6,310 bases of DNA, taken from Acidimicrobiia bacterium. GTDB taxonomy: Bacteria > Actinomycetota > Acidimicrobiia > Spongiisociales > UBA5794. Location: NCBI GenBank assembly GCA_013695075.1, contig JACDBE010000014.1:1-6310 (forward strand). Direction: 5' to 3'. How positions within the stretch are numbered: position 1 is the first letter of the stretch; every line of letters begins with the position of its first letter. The translations under genes and the position numbers were made by a program. The notes beneath the pieces were generated by a model that did not search any database, was not told the origin of the DNA, and worked only from the letters and a program-made list of their open reading frames with translations. Of the stretch, positions 1 through 5,811 are shown one piece after another.

Positions 1-86
1 ACGCCTCGCTCGGCAGCCTCGATGCCGGCATGCGGGAGGCGCTGACCGTGGGGCGTCCCATCGACGACGAGACGCCTGCGATCTGA
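1..86 (+). CDS. 3' end of an unidentified protein gene (partial)
   Basis: Reading from base 3, 27 sense codons run to a TGA at 84-86 and end in the residues VGRPIDDETPAI. Twenty-four of the 27 codons end in G or C, as expected for a real gene in this GC-rich DNA, and this is the main support. The visible tail (about AxLGSLDAGMREALTVGRP) looks helical, then turns acidic and probably flexible. It contains no motif I recognise, so no function is given. The gene points toward the minus-strand protease gene, so the two units converge on the gap at 87-221. A chance open frame is possible at this length. Confidence 0.6.
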   Translation, partial: ASLGSLDAGMREALTVGRPIDDETPAI

Positions 87-148
87 CACCGTGAACCGCC
101 CGCCCCGTCGCCTCGGACTCATCCCAAGGGGAGTCAGAAAGGAACACG

Positions 149-193
149 ATGACGAAGCGACTATCTCGGCCCTCCGTTGGTGGGGGTGATTGA
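149..193 (+). CDS. Possible 14-residue small ORF with good ribosome binding site
   Basis: An ATG at 149 is preceded by AAAGGA ending at 143, five bases upstream, which is a well-placed Shine-Dalgarno sequence. The frame runs MTKRLSRPSVGGGD to a TGA at 191-193. The peptide is basic at the start and glycine-rich at the end. It resembles no leader peptide I know and lacks the runs of one amino acid typical of attenuator leaders. It lies 62 bases after the partial plus-strand gene, and its second half overlaps the left arm of the hairpin at 169-211. It could be a translated microprotein, a leader, or a chance ORF. Nothing downstream on this strand looks like a gene it would control. Confidence 0.2.
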   Translation: MTKRLSRPSVGGGD

Positions 194-211
194 TTCACGC
201 TCCCGGAGGGC
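169..211. terminator. Hairpin between convergent genes, candidate two-way terminator
   Basis: GCCCTCCG at 169-176 is the exact reverse complement of CGGAGGGC at 204-211, giving an 8-bp GC-rich stem. The 27-base loop can form a small inner stem, GTGA 186-189 with TCAC 195-198. The right arm ends 11 bases beyond the stop codon of the protease gene, where a terminator for the minus-strand unit is expected, and it would also face the plus-strand gene. No T-run follows on either strand, so it is not a classic intrinsic terminator. A second weak hairpin, GACTC 116-120 with GAGTC 131-135, lies closer to the plus-strand gene. Confidence 0.35.
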
Positions 212-221
212 GGGCGTTGCG

Positions 222-1487
222 TTACCCGAGCTCGTCCAGGTCGACGGTTGCGAGGGCCGTCACACTGCCCGCTATGTCTGGTACCCCCCGGCCGAGCAGA
301 CCCACGTGGTCAGGGTTGTACGGATCGACCGATAGGGCCGTGGATGTGATCAGATAACTCACGTCCTCGGGCTCGAGGTCTGAGTCGACCCCCAGCAGCA
401 CGGCAGCCTGGCCCGCCACCAGAGGCACCGACATCGAGGTGCCGCCCCACCAGGCATATTGGTCGTTCGGGTAGGCGCCGTAGATGTCCTCCCCGGGGAC
501 CGCCAGGTCGACCCAGGACCCATGATTGGAGAACGGTGACCGGACATAACCCGGTCCGATGGCGGTGACTCCCAGCACATCCTCGGTGGCCGCTGGGTAG
601 AACGGCTGGGTGGAGTCGAGGTTGCCGGCCGCCGCCACCACGACCAGATCGTCCTCGGCTATCTCCTCGAGCACCTCCTCCAACAGCTCCGACTCGTTGG
701 TGGAGCCGAGGCTCAGGCTGAGCACGTGAGCCCCGTTCTCGAGGGCGAACTCGATGGCCTCAGCGATCACGAAGACGTTGCCCTCGCCGTCGGAGTTGAG
801 CACCCGCAACGGCATCACCTGAGCGTCGGGCGCCACCAGGCCGATCAGGCTGGCGATGTGGGTTCCGTGGCCGACTGCCTCGTCGATCAGACCGTCGCCG
901 TTGTCGTCTCGCCCGTTGCCGGCGTCGTCGGGATCGGGGTCATCGTCGATGAAGTCGTACCGTGCCGCGGTCAGCCGCCCGGCCAACAGCGGATGGGTGG
1001 CCTGGACGCCGGTATCGAGAACGGCCGCCACCACACCATCGCCGGTTGGCAGCCCACCCGACAGGCCCAACATGTCGACGGCGTACTGGCCGGCAAAGAG
1101 GGTGGGATCGGTCGAGCTCCGAGCGGTGAGCAGATCCCCCCAGGCGTAGATGCTGTGGCTCTGAAACTCGGCGCCGTTCGAGTGGAAGTTTGGCTCGGCG
1201 TATGCCAGGCGCGGATCGTCCTCCATCTCCTCGGCCAGGCCTTCAGGGTCGACACCTTGGGGGGTGGACAGCAGATAGATGCCTCGGCTGGCGAACACCG
1301 TCTCCACGGTGGAGGTGGCCCATGTGGTGTTGATCTGGTCGATGCTGGCACCCGAGCCCGGCGCGAGCTTGACCACCACCTGGTCGGGGACATAGGCCGG
1401 CTCGGGATGATGGGCGCCGGCCGGGACGACCGGCAACAGCACCGCCCACACCACCGCCACCAGCAGGGCCATCGGTTTGCCATTCAT
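222..1487 (-). CDS. Secreted subtilisin-like serine protease (peptidase family S8) with prodomain
   Basis: This 421-residue protein is an exported endopeptidase of the subtilase family. Residues 1-25 form a signal peptide: a short basic start, a hydrophobic stretch (ALLVAVVWAVLLPVV) and an AGA cleavage site before HH. Residues about 31-101 look like an I9/fervidolysin-type prodomain, opening with VPDQVVVKL and closing with YAEPNF. The catalytic domain has Asp158 in VLDTG, His207 in GHGTH, oxyanion Asn289 in AAAGN and Ser351 in GTSMSVP, so all active-site residues are present. GTSMSVP differs slightly from the usual GTSMAxP. A DDNGDGLIDE segment (194-203) just before the His motif resembles acidic, probably Ca-binding loops in this family. 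There is no C-terminal membrane anchor or wall-sorting signal, so the enzyme is probably released. I chose the ATG at 1487 because GAGGAG stands seven bases upstream; a TTG at 1517 overlapping the CHAT stop would add ten residues but has no better signal. It is the last gene of the unit, 26 bases after the CHAT gene. Confidence 0.93.
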   Translation of the reverse strand: MNGKPMALLVAVVWAVLLPVVPAGAHHPEPAYVPDQVVVKLAPGSGASIDQINTTWATSTVETVFASRGIYLLSTPQGVDPEGLAEEMEDDPRLAYAEPNFHSNGAEFQSHSIYAWGDLLTARSSTDPTLFAGQYAVDMLGLSGGLPTGDGVVAAVLDTGVQATHPLLAGRLTAARYDFIDDDPDPDDAGNGRDDNGDGLIDEAVGHGTHIASLIGLVAPDAQVMPLRVLNSDGEGNVFVIAEAIEFALENGAHVLSLSLGSTNESELLEEVLEEIAEDDLVVVAAAGNLDSTQPFYPAATEDVLGVTAIGPGYVRSPFSNHGSWVDLAVPGEDIYGAYPNDQYAWWGGTSMSVPLVAGQAAVLLGVDSDLEPEDVSYLITSTALSVDPYNPDHVGLLGRGVPDIAGSVTALATVDLDELG

Positions 1488-1494
1488 GATGAGA

Positions 1495-1500
1495 CTCCTC
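1495..1500 (-). promoter_or_regulatory. Ribosome binding site fixing the S8 protease start
   Basis: The minus strand reads GAGGAG here, seven bases before the ATG at 1487. It lies between the CHAT stop and this ATG, and it favours the ATG over the upstream TTG at 1517. The signal peptide then begins MNGKPMALL, the usual short charged start. Confidence 0.75.
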
Positions 1501-1513
1501 GTCTGTTGGTTGG

Positions 1514-4348
1514 TCAACTCCGCCTCCCCACCAGCACGTAGGGCGCCCAGTAGTAGGGGTGGGGAAACAGCTCTCTCAGCCGGCGTTGGGCCTCTCCCAG
1601 AGCCGCCGCCGCCCCGGTGCCTTGGGCGAGAAGGCGGTACCAGTGGCCCATCAGCAGTGCAGCCGCCTCATCCTCCACCAGCCACAGGCTCACCACCACG
1701 GCGGCCGCACCGGCTCCGAGGAATGCTCTGGTCAGCCCGATGATCTCGTCTCCTCCCAGGATCCGGCCGCTTCCCGACTCACACGCGCTCAGGGTGACGA
1801 CACTCGCCGGCAACCGCAGTCGCATCACCTCACCGGCCGTGACCCAGCGGTCGGCGAGCCGGAAGGCGGAGAACATCGGGTTCTCGGCTCGGAACAGCCC
1901 ATGACAGGCGAGGTGGATGGTGGCCGAGCGGGGGGCCAGGTCCTCGAAGGCACCCATGGTGGCCTCCTCCCCTACCAGCACCGTCGGCCGGTCGAGATGG
2001 CTCGCCACCTGTTCAGCCTCCCGTGCCACCCCGGGGATTCGAGCATCGGGCACGGCCAGCACCAGTGACCGGCCCGGGTGAGATGTCCGTCGCCTCTGGC
2101 ACATGGCGTCAACCGTGGCGCTCGGGGCATAGGAGATCCGGAAGCGGTCGAGGAGGTAGGCGTCCTGGTCGTAAAGAGCGTGGAAGGGAATCTGGTGGAG
2201 GGGGCCGTGGGGGATGATCACCAGCTCCTCCGGGGTGCCGTCCAGAGCGGCGAGCACGGGTTCCATCACCCGGCGGTACAGATCACCCAGCACCCGATTG
2301 GCGGATCGGGTGAGAGCCTGTGCATGCCTGGCGGCGAACAGACGGCCAGAGCGGAACCGATCCAACTGGCTGTTGAGCCGGCGGATCAGCCGGGCCAGCT
2401 CGACCGGGTCAATCAACGAGCGAACCACCTGTATCCGGTCCTGATAGTGACAAAAGGCAATCGTCTCCCGGCCGAGGAGGTGATACGAGATCATGGCCGT
2501 CCCCGGAGGAAGCGAAACCGGAGCGTCCCGGAGAGCGGCGGCATTGGGTACCGCCTGGGAGGTGGAGGAGCGGACCTGGAGGTGACGGATCCGTTGCTCC
2601 AGCTCCACCGCCCGCTCGGTCAGATATCCCGGCGCGGTCCGCCGCAGCCCGTTGCCGCCTCGTTCATGGGCCTGGTTGTAGACGGCGTCGAGATCGGCCC
2701 GGAGGGACTCGAGTTGAGCCCGGGCGGCTCCATCGGTCGTCTGATCCGTGCCGATCACCCCAGAGAGCAGATCGACCAGGGTGCGGGACTTGGCCCTATC
2801 CGCCACCGCAAGAGCACGCCTGCTCCCCTCGGGCTCTCCCCCATCGAGGTGGAGGCGAATGAGGTCCTCGTAGGCGGAGATCTTGTCGCGCAGGAAGGAG
2901 GTCCGCAGTGCCTCCTGGGGGAGCGACATCCGCAGCCGTTCCACCGCCGCCACCGCCTCCTCCAACACTGCCTGGGCCTCCGCCACCCGCCCCTGGAGGA
3001 GACGAAGGCGGCCAAGCCTCTGGTTGAGGCGGTACTGGAGGTGGGGCAACGGAAGACTTGTCACCAGCCGTTCGGCTTCCCGAAGGTGGGGCTCAGCCGC
3101 CTCCGGATCGGGAAGATGAAGATCCGCCAGCCGGAGTCGTGCATACAGGGCCTCCAGCGGGGAGCCGTCGGCGTCGACCAGAGCCGCCGCCCTCTCGGCG
3201 GTGTCCAGCGCAGCGAGGTGATCACCCTGCCGCTCCAGCAGGTCGGCCTGCTCCAGCAGCACCGAGCAGAGAAGGGGCATATTGCCGGCCTCGGCGAACA
3301 GCTCGGCGGCCACGGCGAACGCCGCGTCGGCCTCGTCCAGCCTCCCTTCCCCGGCGAGGGCGTTGCCCGTTCCCCGGCACGCCCGGGCGCGGTGATGGGT
3401 CATCCCCGCCGCCGCCACACCGGCCTCGGCCTCTCGGTAGGCGTCGAGAGCCTCGGCATACAGGTTGAGCGACAGATACGCATCGGCGGTGTCCAAGAGA
3501 AGAAGGTGAAGGTCGATCTCGGAGTCAAGCGACTCGAAGATGGTGCGGGCTTGCGTAAAGGCTTCCAGCCCTTCGACGTAGTGGCCGACGATGAGATGAG
3601 TCTCCCCCAGGTTGGCGAGCGTCTGGGCGTGGGCTCGGCGCGACCCGGCCCGAGCGAACACCTCCGCAGCTCGTTCGAGCTCGCCGAGGGCTTCGGTGAC
3701 CCGACCAAGATGTTTGAGGGTTACGGCCTTGTTGTTGGCCACCTCACCGAGACGGTCGACCGCCTCGAGCTGGAAGTAGACCTTCTCCGCCTCGGTGGCG
3801 GCCTCGAGCGCATCGGGATACCGACCCATGCTCTCGAAGCAGACGGCACGGTTCTGATGGGCGAGGCCGACCATGAGGGAAATCTGAGGATGGCGCCCTG
3901 GTTGGTCGGGTCTCGCCAGCTCGGTGAGGATCTGCTGGCCGGCCTCGAGCGCCTCCGCATGGAGTCCCAGCTCGTTGAGGACATGGAGCAGTCCCAGGTT
4001 GGTGCGCAATGCCTCGGTCACCAGACCGAGGCTCATGAACCCCGCTCGGGCCGCCTCGATCAACCGTCGAGCCTCCCCGAGGTCGCCACCGATGGCATGA
4101 GTCTGAGCCCGTTGGTACAAGGAGCGGTGAACACCGGCGTCCCAGCCGATCGACTCGCAGAGCACCCCCACCACATAAGTGAGCCGACCGGCGGTGCCGG
4201 GGTCGGCTGCCATCATCTCCGATGCGGTATCCAACAGGCCCTCGAGAGCCTCTCGGTCGAGGATGCCGGCCCGGCGGGCGGTCTCGATCTGGCCACGGCG
4301 AGAGTGGGCACCGAGAATGGCACGAACCGGTTCTGCAGGGGTCGTCAT
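1514..4348 (-). CDS. TPR-repeat protein with C-terminal CHAT (caspase-like) protease domain
   Basis: This 944-residue protein, probably cytoplasmic, joins a helical repeat array to a CHAT domain. CHAT domains are cysteine peptidases of the caspase/separase clan found in bacterial signalling, defence and cell-death systems. From about residue 80 to 480 there are many TPR-like helical pairs (for example ALEAATEAEKVY, ALGELERAAEVF, GLEAFTQARTIF). The ADRAKSRTLVDLL segment near 517-528 is typical just ahead of CHAT domains. Residues about 540-592 are charged and likely coiled coil. The CHAT domain spans about 615-944: the IIPHGPLHQIPFHAL strand region near 711-725, His816 in HLACHG and Cys856 in LSACESG form the dyad, and the protein ends in a typical YYWAPYVLVG. 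Both catalytic residues are present, so it is probably active. No signal peptide or membrane segment is seen. ATG at 4348 is used; a TTG one codon upstream is possible, and the ribosome binding site (AGGCGA) is weak. It starts seven bases after the preceding gene, so translational coupling is likely. The TPR ligand is unknown. Confidence 0.93.
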   Translation of the reverse strand: MTTPAEPVRAILGAHSRRGQIETARRAGILDREALEGLLDTASEMMAADPGTAGRLTYVVGVLCESIGWDAGVHRSLYQRAQTHAIGGDLGEARRLIEAARAGFMSLGLVTEALRTNLGLLHVLNELGLHAEALEAGQQILTELARPDQPGRHPQISLMVGLAHQNRAVCFESMGRYPDALEAATEAEKVYFQLEAVDRLGEVANNKAVTLKHLGRVTEALGELERAAEVFARAGSRRAHAQTLANLGETHLIVGHYVEGLEAFTQARTIFESLDSEIDLHLLLLDTADAYLSLNLYAEALDAYREAEAGVAAAGMTHHRARACRGTGNALAGEGRLDEADAAFAVAAELFAEAGNMPLLCSVLLEQADLLERQGDHLAALDTAERAAALVDADGSPLEALYARLRLADLHLPDPEAAEPHLREAERLVTSLPLPHLQYRLNQRLGRLRLLQGRVAEAQAVLEEAVAAVERLRMSLPQEALRTSFLRDKISAYEDLIRLHLDGGEPEGSRRALAVADRAKSRTLVDLLSGVIGTDQTTDGAARAQLESLRADLDAVYNQAHERGGNGLRRTAPGYLTERAVELEQRIRHLQVRSSTSQAVPNAAALRDAPVSLPPGTAMISYHLLGRETIAFCHYQDRIQVVRSLIDPVELARLIRRLNSQLDRFRSGRLFAARHAQALTRSANRVLGDLYRRVMEPVLAALDGTPEELVIIPHGPLHQIPFHALYDQDAYLLDRFRISYAPSATVDAMCQRRRTSHPGRSLVLAVPDARIPGVAREAEQVASHLDRPTVLVGEEATMGAFEDLAPRSATIHLACHGLFRAENPMFSAFRLADRWVTAGEVMRLRLPASVVTLSACESGSGRILGGDEIIGLTRAFLGAGAAAVVVSLWLVEDEAAALLMGHWYRLLAQGTGAAAALGEAQRRLRELFPHPYYWAPYVLVGRRS

Positions 4349-4355
4349 CAATCGC

Positions 4356-4979
4356 CTACAAGGACACCGGTGCCAATATGATCTCCGCCCGCTCGGCTGT
4401 CACCACCAGCTCGTAGTCGCCCAGTGGTATGCCGGTCAGGAAGAACTCACCATGGCGGTCGATGCCCGTGATAGCCACCTCCATGCCGTCGGCCATGAGC
4501 TGCACCGTTGCCCAGTCGCCTGCGCCTTCGCCCCCCTCGAGGATCTGGCCTTCGAGCTCGACCAGCGCAGAGGCGCCGATGGGAAACACATCGATGGCCA
4601 CGTCGACCGACTCCGTGGAGAACACCAGGTTGCGCCTCAGGTCGAGCGGCCCTCCCTGCCTGACACCTGCTGCCAGCGGGTGCAGCCGGCTGTCGAAGGT
4701 GAGGGCCGCTCGAACCCGCTCGAACATCCCCGGGGACTGCCGGTGGGTGGCGTACCCCTCGAAGCGAGCCACCAAGGTCGCGGTGAGCTCGGGTGGGGGA
4801 TCGGTCAGCGCCACGGTCCGCGACCTCTCGAGAAAAACTCGCAGCCAATCGATGCGATCACGGGTAGCCTGATCGGCGCCTTCCAGCTCGGCGAATACCC
4901 GCTCGACGTCAGCACGGTCGAGCCGACCCTCCAACCAGTCAATCAGAACCTTGAAGCCCGTTCGTCCTGTACCAGCCAC
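4356..4979 (-). CDS. Anti-sigma-like protein with C-terminal beta-sandwich (carboxypeptidase-regulatory-like) domain
   Basis: This 207-residue protein sits directly after the sigma gene and before the CHAT gene, the usual place for a sigma regulator. Residues 9-80 (opening FKVLIDWLEGRLDRADVER, then IDWLRVFLERS and PPPEL) have the helical layout and 'WLxGxL' start of anti-sigma domains, but the zinc-binding HxxxCxxC signature is missing and the protein contains no cysteine at all. Residues about 91-207 are beta-rich: VDVAIDVFP, ALVELEGQIL, then DRHGEFFLTGIPLGDYELVV. That last stretch matches the 'G.F.f.giP.G.Y.L.v' pattern of carboxypeptidase-regulatory-like/Cna-B-type folds. There is no transmembrane helix or signal peptide, so unlike many anti-sigma factors it is probably soluble in the cytoplasm. 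The GTG at 4979 was chosen because GAGGGGG lies seven bases upstream; a TTG at 5000 would add seven residues without a good binding site. The anti-sigma role is inferred from position and weak resemblance; it might instead be a CHAT substrate or adaptor. Confidence 0.85.
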   Translation of the reverse strand: MAGTGRTGFKVLIDWLEGRLDRADVERVFAELEGADQATRDRIDWLRVFLERSRTVALTDPPPELTATLVARFEGYATHRQSPGMFERVRAALTFDSRLHPLAAGVRQGGPLDLRRNLVFSTESVDVAIDVFPIGASALVELEGQILEGGEGAGDWATVQLMADGMEVAITGIDRHGEFFLTGIPLGDYELVVTAERAEIILAPVSL

Positions 4980-4986
4980 CGCTGTT

Positions 4987-4993
4987 CCCCCTC
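4987..4993 (-). promoter_or_regulatory. Ribosome binding site fixing a GTG start for the anti-sigma-like gene
   Basis: The minus strand reads GAGGGGG, seven bases before the GTG at 4979. The alternative TTG at 5000 has no purine-rich sequence at the right distance, so the shorter 207-residue product is preferred. Confidence 0.65.
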
Positions 4994-5053
4994 GTTTCAA
5001 CCAACTATCAATGCCGTGGGACGGCCCCGGAAATACAGGGTTCTCCTGCGGCC

Positions 5054-5683
5054 CTATTCCTCACCCAACACCCTTCGCAGTCGCTCCAGACACCGGGCAC
5101 GGGTGGGGCCGATGCTTCCCACCGGCGTCACCAACTGCTCCGCCACCTCGGCATACGAGGGCTCGTCCGGGCTGAGGTAGAGAAGCAACAGCAAGCCCCG
5201 ACAGCGCTGGTCGAGCTGGGAAAGGCCGTCGTCGAGCCACATCACCGTTTCCAGGATCTCCAGCGGATTGGGCTCGGCGTCGCCACCGGTCGACTCGGCC
5301 GCCGCGATGTCATCCTCGGTCCCCACCGCCTCCCGGCGGGACCGCTCCAGCAGCCGCCAGGTGTGCCTTCTCGCCACCGTCCCCAACCATGGCGCCAGCC
5401 GGGTGCCTTCCCGCAGATCGTCGAGGCTTTGGATGAGGATGGCGAAGGTGATCTGGGTTATGTCGGCGGCGTCGGCCGCCGATGCCCCATAGTTGAGGGG
5501 GATGGAGTAGACCAGTCGCTGGTAGCGGTCGACAAGTCGCCGCCATGCGTCGGCGTCGCCCTTCCGGCACCGTTCGATGAGGGTGTCGTCCGACTCTTGC
5601 GTGGTTACAGGCTCGGCGAACGAGCCCCGGGAGCCTACCCGGCCGATGGGCGCTCGTCGGTCGCGGCCTGTGGATCCTCCCAT
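5054..5683 (-). CDS. ECF-type RNA polymerase sigma-70 factor
   Basis: This product of about 209 residues directs RNA polymerase to a dedicated promoter set. Sigma region 2 covers about residues 33-118: DDTLIERCRKGDADAWRRL, then RYQRLVYSI, the DAADITQITF segment and LAPWLGTVARR, all classic ECF features. A variable acidic linker (120-142) leads to region 4 (about 145-207): LSQLDQRCRGLLLLLYL, then the helix-turn-helix SYAEVAEQLVTPVGSIGPTRARCLERLRRVL. There is no region 1.1 or region 3, as expected for ECF factors. The start is uncertain. ATG 5683 is used, but it lacks a Shine-Dalgarno sequence; ATG 5743 would add 20 residues and also lacks one. The first 28 codons have more A/T-ending codons than the rest, and no start codon lies between 5683 and the conserved region, so a leaderless message is possible. 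The next gene, an anti-sigma-like protein, begins 74 bases downstream. The target promoters are unknown; autoregulation is plausible. Confidence 0.92.
   Translation of the reverse strand: MGGSTGRDRRAPIGRVGSRGSFAEPVTTQESDDTLIERCRKGDADAWRRLVDRYQRLVYSIPLNYGASAADAADITQITFAILIQSLDDLREGTRLAPWLGTVARRHTWRLLERSRREAVGTEDDIAAAESTGGDAEPNPLEILETVMWLDDGLSQLDQRCRGLLLLLYLSPDEPSYAEVAEQLVTPVGSIGPTRARCLERLRRVLGEE
5610..5626. repeat. Perfect 6-bp inverted repeat in the 5' part of the sigma gene
   Basis: GGCTCG at 5610-5615 and CGAGCC at 5621-5626 are exact reverse complements around a 5-base spacer. The repeat lies about 57-73 bases inside the sigma reading frame, in the poorly biased stretch before region 2. 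In RNA it would form a short stable hairpin. It may reflect mRNA structure near the start or simply GC-rich chance. Confidence 0.3.
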
Positions 5684-5711
5684 CGTGGCGGCGAGGAGCG
5701 ATCTACAACCC

Positions 5712-5730
5712 TGTTCGAGCTTGTTCGAGC
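5712..5730 (-). promoter_or_regulatory. Tandem 9-bp repeat upstream of the sigma gene, candidate promoter element
   Basis: The plus-strand sequence TGTTCGAGC occurs at 5712-5720 and again at 5722-5730, a period of ten bases or about one helical turn. On the transcribed strand this reads GCTCGAACA twice and carries two GAAC cores, the core of many ECF-sigma -35 elements. The nearer copy is about 30 bases before the ATG at 5683. I see no convincing -10 element. It could be a -35 region for self-activation or a binding site for another regulator. If translation starts at 5743 the repeat would be coding. Confidence 0.3.
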
Positions 5731-5788
5731 GCCCAGGACTCATCGACCGATGGTCGGACGCCAAGATGAGACGGCGATGGGAGCCAGA

Positions 5789-5802
5789 TGAGAGGTCTCT
5801 CA
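5789..5802. repeat. Short dyad just after the nuoF-like gene
   Basis: TGAGAG and CTCTCA are exact reverse complements with two bases between them, starting ten bases beyond the nuoF-like stop. As RNA it gives a five-pair stem with a four-base loop. No T-run follows on the minus strand, so termination would be weak; an operator is equally possible. Confidence 0.25.
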
Positions 5803-5811
5803 CCCCGTGGC

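Noticed and set aside
726..1541. A 271-codon open frame on the plus strand opposite the S8 protease gene.
   Set aside because: The minus strand carries the full signal peptide, prodomain and catalytic triad; the plus-strand product is low-complexity and lacks domain features.
2078..4381. A 767-codon open frame on the plus strand opposite the CHAT gene.
   Set aside because: It is antisense to a gene with clear TPR and CHAT motifs, and its translation has no recognisable domain. Long antisense frames are common in GC-rich coding DNA.
4997..5038. A 13-codon frame starting at CTG (5038, minus strand) after AGGAG, in the gap between the sigma and anti-sigma-like genes, beside a GCCGT/ACGGC hairpin at 5013-5025.
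   Set aside because: CTG starts are rare, the peptide is not recognisable, and the 5-bp hairpin is within chance for this base composition.
4179..5180. A 333-codon plus-strand open frame opposite the anti-sigma-like gene.
   Set aside because: It is antisense to the well-biased minus-strand genes and shows no motif.
222..5683. A CRISPR type III-E locus, suggested by TPR-CHAT plus sigma factor.
   Set aside because: There is no repeat array, Cas7-11 gene or other Cas gene in the window; the similarity is of architecture only.
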